The position numbers were made by a program, and so were the translations under genes. Positions 61,230 through 64,000 of a stretch of 64,000 nucleotides of DNA are shown here, in pieces. A model generated the notes under the pieces. The model did no database searches, had not been told where the DNA came from, and saw only the letters and a program-made list of their open reading frames with translations. Numbering within the stretch: position 1 is the first letter of the stretch; the number at the start of each line of letters is the position of its first letter. Source of the DNA: Desulfosoma caldarium (GTDB taxonomy: Bacteria > Desulfobacterota > Syntrophobacteria > Syntrophobacterales > DSM-9756); assembly GCF_003751385.1 (NCBI RefSeq), contig NZ_RJVA01000011.1, positions 254,412-318,411 of the forward strand, in the 5' to 3' direction.

Positions 61230-64000
61230 TCATGTTAGGTTAACGGATTCGCATCTCCACGAAAACCTTACCCTGCGACCGGAGATCTTGGCTGTTGTTA
61301 TAGTTTTTGGGGCGTGGGCCTGCAACACCTCGATCATGGCCTTCCACACCGCCAGGTGCCCTCGCACGCACAGGTCCAGCCACGGACCTTGCGCCACTTC
61401 GTCCGCCACTTCGGTGACCACTTCAAGGTAGGTTATGTGCGGTTGCTGAGCGCTGTAGTGGAATTGGGCTACCCGGGGTACGGGAGGAAGCAGCGCCGCG
61501 GGACCTTGCATCACAGAGGGAAAAATTTTCGGCTCCCAGCGCTCGGCATAGCGATGATACCGCGCTCGTAGTTCCTCGTTCTTTTGCACCAACTCAGCCT
61601 CGTCCTGCACATGCCGTTGAATGTTCCGAGCAAGCTGCAGAGCCCATGGGTGGTTGGGGTTTTCGGGTGCGTCGAGGTAGGGAAGATAGACGTAAAGAAA
61701 AGCTCGAGGGATCCAGTGTTCGGCAAACACGCCGGGAAGATACCCGGAAAAAGGCTGGTCCCACTCGTGGCTTGGCACGCCGTGACCGTCCAAGATCATT
61801 TCGGGAAGCCATCGTTCCCACACGCGGCGCTTGGCCAACGCTTCGGGAAACCGGGGCCTTTCCAGGAAATAGTCTTCATAAAATTCGCAGCCCAAAGCAT
61901 TGTATCGTGCAGCATGCAGTTTGTGGCCTGAAGCCCTCAGATGAAGGCGTTCAAAGGCGGCGACGCCGTCCGCGTTTTCCAGGGGAATCCATGCGAGATT
62001 GAGCTTTTGAAGGAGAGTTCGTCCTTCGTTTGTGGATACCGCCGTCCAAGCCGAAAACAAGGCCGCTTCGGTGCTGGATACTTCGTTGGCATGGTGTCGT
62101 GCGTTAAAAACCAGAGTGGGTTTTATAAGGCGCAACCGCGATCTTGAGACGGTTTGGGAAGGCGAGGGAAGCGTGGCTTCAAGGGCCCAGACAGGGCGGC
62201 CCTGAAAGGTTTTGGCCGCCTGCCACGCCTTGAGTCCCGGCAAACTCGAAAGCTTTCGAACCCATCGGGCCACATCCCGAAACGCAAGAAGGCGATCCGT
62301 TGGCGGCGGATCCATGACTTCACGCTCACGGGCTTTCGGCAGAGAGCGCGGAGGGCGTGGGGCGGGACATCGAAGGACGATGTGATCTTTTGTGTTCGAC
62401 AAAACGCCGTCGAGGCCTAGTCGGGACAGGATGTTGCCCAATTGATGCTGGTCCTGAGGACAAGCCGGCGGGGAAAGGGCCAATGCCATATCCCAGTGTC
62501 GCTTGTGACAGCGCAGCCATGAGATGCGAGGCTCTTCTTCGGCGTCGGCGCTGCCTTGGGGAACACTCTGAACGCAGGCCAATGGATGGATTATGGATTC
62601 CGCAAACGGTTGGGCCTCCAGACGAGCTCTGGCGTGCCCCCCAGGACTTTTCCACGCCACGAACGGCATGACCTGTCCCAGTTGCAAGGATTCGCAAAGG
62701 TCATGGCGCGCGGCGAATTCTTTGTAGGCTTCGAGAATCGTGAAATAGAGGTCCTCGTGAAGGGCCTCCATGGGGGAGAGCCTTTCCTGGTCCAGGCCCA
62801 AGGCTTTTTCGGTTTCCTCAATCCGAACGTCGATGCGAATTTCTTTCCAGAACGCTCGAAGCCGAGCCGGAGAGCCTACGGACAGGCGCCGTTCCATGGA
62901 TTTCCAAAGTGCCGGTAGCCATCTCTTGCCAAAGACTCTCCAGAACACTTCGCGATCCGTGGGAATGGAGCGGTCCAGCACGATATGGGATCCTTGCATC
63001 AACCGGAGGCCCGAGGTGGTGGGGTGGACCGTTCCGGCGTGTTCAAGTTGCCCGAAGTAAGGAAGTGCCGAGCAGCGGGGAGTCAATGCCTCGTGCAGGA
63101 GAAGCTGCCCTTCAGGGTTCCAGGCCCGGACGCGATAGGTGTCCTGCTGGACAGGATCCATGCGAAGGCGAATTTTCGAAACATCCCACTCGAGGCTTTG
63201 GGCGAGGAGGTCTGGACCTGGATAAATTTCCTGAAGCCAACGCGTGCGGGTTTCCATGCTGCCCTCAGGGCCCCTAAAGGGTGAGAAAGAAAGCTCCAGG
63301 GTATGGACGCACGCGTCCTTGTCGTTGTGAAGATCGCGAAGGGCGGGCAGCACTTTTTCCAAAAGCCAGCAAAGGCCTGGCTTGTAAGCGTTATAGACTT
63401 CTAGGGACGGTTGGTAACCTTTGGCTTTGAGAATCTTCTCCAAGCGAGCCTTGAGGCGGTATCGCACCGGTTCAGGTTTGCTCACAAAGACTGTTCCCCT
63501 AAGAGGACCACTCCCCGAAGGGAGGCGCCTAACGAGCTTTTCCAGTCGAAGGTCTTCAGCGATCCATTGGCACTCTCGTATCAGGGGCGAATGCGATGCC
63601 TCGGACTGAACAGGTGCCGAGCGTTTCACCAGCCTCGTGATGAGCTGCACCTTGTCACGCAGCGCCTCGATCGGCTCTGCTTCGGGACCCGGCTCACGGA
63701 CTGCCCACAGAAGCCAGCCTTTAAGAGCCCTCTCCAGAGAGGCTCCTGAGCCCTCAAGGATGAGATGCCGGCAGTTCTTTTCGGCGAAGCGGACCAGGGC
63801 CTTGTCGCCCCAAGTTTTTTCTCGCAGTTCCAAAACGATGCCGTGCTGGTCCGCTGCAGCCAAAGAAATGAAAGGGATATGGATTTGCGTGGCTTCCAAG
63901 CTGAGTCGAGACAGCACATGGCACAGGGTCCATCCGAGGCGAGGCGACAATCTTGGGGATGGGAGAGCCACGGTCAGGGAAAGGGATCGCTGCCTTGGGT
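61230..64000 (-). CDS. M14-family zinc carboxypeptidase-like protein, N-terminus cut by window edge
   Basis: At least 923 residues; the frame is open at base 64000, so the true start is outside (an internal GTG lies at 63971). A long N-terminal part of unknown fold (to about 560) is followed by the M14 domain: VFNARHHANEVSSTEAAL supplies the HxxE zinc motif, WIPLENADGVAAFE the substrate region, and LPEMILDGHGVPSHEW the third metal His. It ends 13 bp before oppA, so it is probably in the same operon. It would trim peptides before or after uptake; cellular place is unclear without the N-terminus. Confidence 0.82.
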   Translation of the reverse strand, partial: PRQRSLSLTVALPSPRLSPRLGWTLCHVLSRLSLEATQIHIPFISLAAADQHGIVLELREKTWGDKALVRFAEKNCRHLILEGSGASLERALKGWLLWAVREPGPEAEPIEALRDKVQLITRLVKRSAPVQSEASHSPLIRECQWIAEDLRLEKLVRRLPSGSGPLRGTVFVSKPEPVRYRLKARLEKILKAKGYQPSLEVYNAYKPGLCWLLEKVLPALRDLHNDKDACVHTLELSFSPFRGPEGSMETRTRWLQEIYPGPDLLAQSLEWDVSKIRLRMDPVQQDTYRVRAWNPEGQLLLHEALTPRCSALPYFGQLEHAGTVHPTTSGLRLMQGSHIVLDRSIPTDREVFWRVFGKRWLPALWKSMERRLSVGSPARLRAFWKEIRIDVRIEETEKALGLDQERLSPMEALHEDLYFTILEAYKEFAARHDLCESLQLGQVMPFVAWKSPGGHARARLEAQPFAESIIHPLACVQSVPQGSADAEEEPRISWLRCHKRHWDMALALSPPACPQDQHQLGNILSRLGLDGVLSNTKDHIVLRCPAPRPPRSLPKAREREVMDPPPTDRLLAFRDVARWVRKLSSLPGLKAWQAAKTFQGRPVWALEATLPSPSQTVSRSRLRLIKPTLVFNARHHANEVSSTEAALFSAWTAVSTNEGRTLLQKLNLAWIPLENADGVAAFERLHLRASGHKLHAARYNALGCEFYEDYFLERPRFPEALAKRRVWERWLPEMILDGHGVPSHEWDQPFSGYLPGVFAEHWIPRAFLYVYLPYLDAPENPNHPWALQLARNIQRHVQDEAELVQKNEELRARYHRYAERWEPKIFPSVMQGPAALLPPVPRVAQFHYSAQQPHITYLEVVTEVADEVAQGPWLDLCVRGHLAVWKAMIEVLQAHAPKTITTAKISGRRVRFSWRCESVNLT

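Noticed and set aside
1-64000. CRISPR array, rRNA operon, prophage or replication origin
   Set aside because: No regularly spaced repeats, rRNA segments, phage structural genes or DnaA-box clusters were seen on reading both strands.

Overview
The window reads as chromosomal DNA of a strictly anaerobic, GC-rich Desulfobacterota (deltaproteobacterial) bacterium, probably a sulfate reducer or syntroph of the Syntrophobacter/Desulfacinum kind. This is an inference from gene content: a tungsten-type aldehyde:ferredoxin oxidoreductase, two iron-type alcohol dehydrogenases, a ferredoxin:thioredoxin reductase subunit, several sigma-54 activators, an HDOD protein, an FNR-type box, and cysteine-rich PAS sensors. 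No rRNA or species marker is present, so the taxon stays open.

Layout. 1-9.7 kb is housekeeping and redox: folC (cut by the left edge), an XRE-cupin regulator, a cupin/ferredoxin/HD-domain operon behind an FNR-like box, a TIGR02757 protein, an amino-acid ABC transporter without its ATPase, a glutaredoxin-FTR-dus cluster and an HDOD protein. 10.2-11.2 kb is a decayed IS481-family element in a CTAG target. 11.3-21.4 kb is a catabolic island: a PAS/sigma-54 activator, then two class III CoA-transferase subunits, four small proteins of unknown function (two cysteine-rich), a metallo-beta-lactamase/TPR protein and a degenerate receiver protein. 21.7-29.4 kb holds the alcohol-to-acid module: AOR with a glutaredoxin-like partner, an Fe-ADH, and an Fe-ADH/histidine kinase/NtrC-type regulator set.

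That last set is translationally coupled to a long leftward operon (about 43.0 to 25.8 kb). Upstream in it are a poly-gamma-glutamate-hydrolase-like enzyme, a glycosyltransferase, a LolD/MacB-like ABC ATPase with two FtsX-type permeases, two OPT-like polytopic proteins and a fused pair of rSAM/selenodomain-associated transferases. One of the permeases is a 1,619-residue fusion to a degenerate M28 peptidase domain.

43.4-55.7 kb carries a DUF169 protein with small companions, two tRNA genes (Glu-CTC, Gln-CTG), a RelA/SpoT homologue whose synthetase site looks dead, an HtrA protease, a chalcone-isomerase-like protein, an HNH endonuclease, and sbcC without sbcD. 55.8-64.0 kb is a leftward operon of an M14 carboxypeptidase-like protein (cut by the right edge) and a complete dipeptide/oligopeptide ABC transporter.

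The best candidates for undescribed biology are the CoA-transferase/small-protein operon (15.1-19.5 kb), the 17-kb coupled envelope-transport/alcohol-dehydrogenase operon with its pseudo-peptidase/FtsX fusion, and the apparently hydrolase-only RSH enzyme. No CRISPR array, rRNA, prophage or origin was seen.
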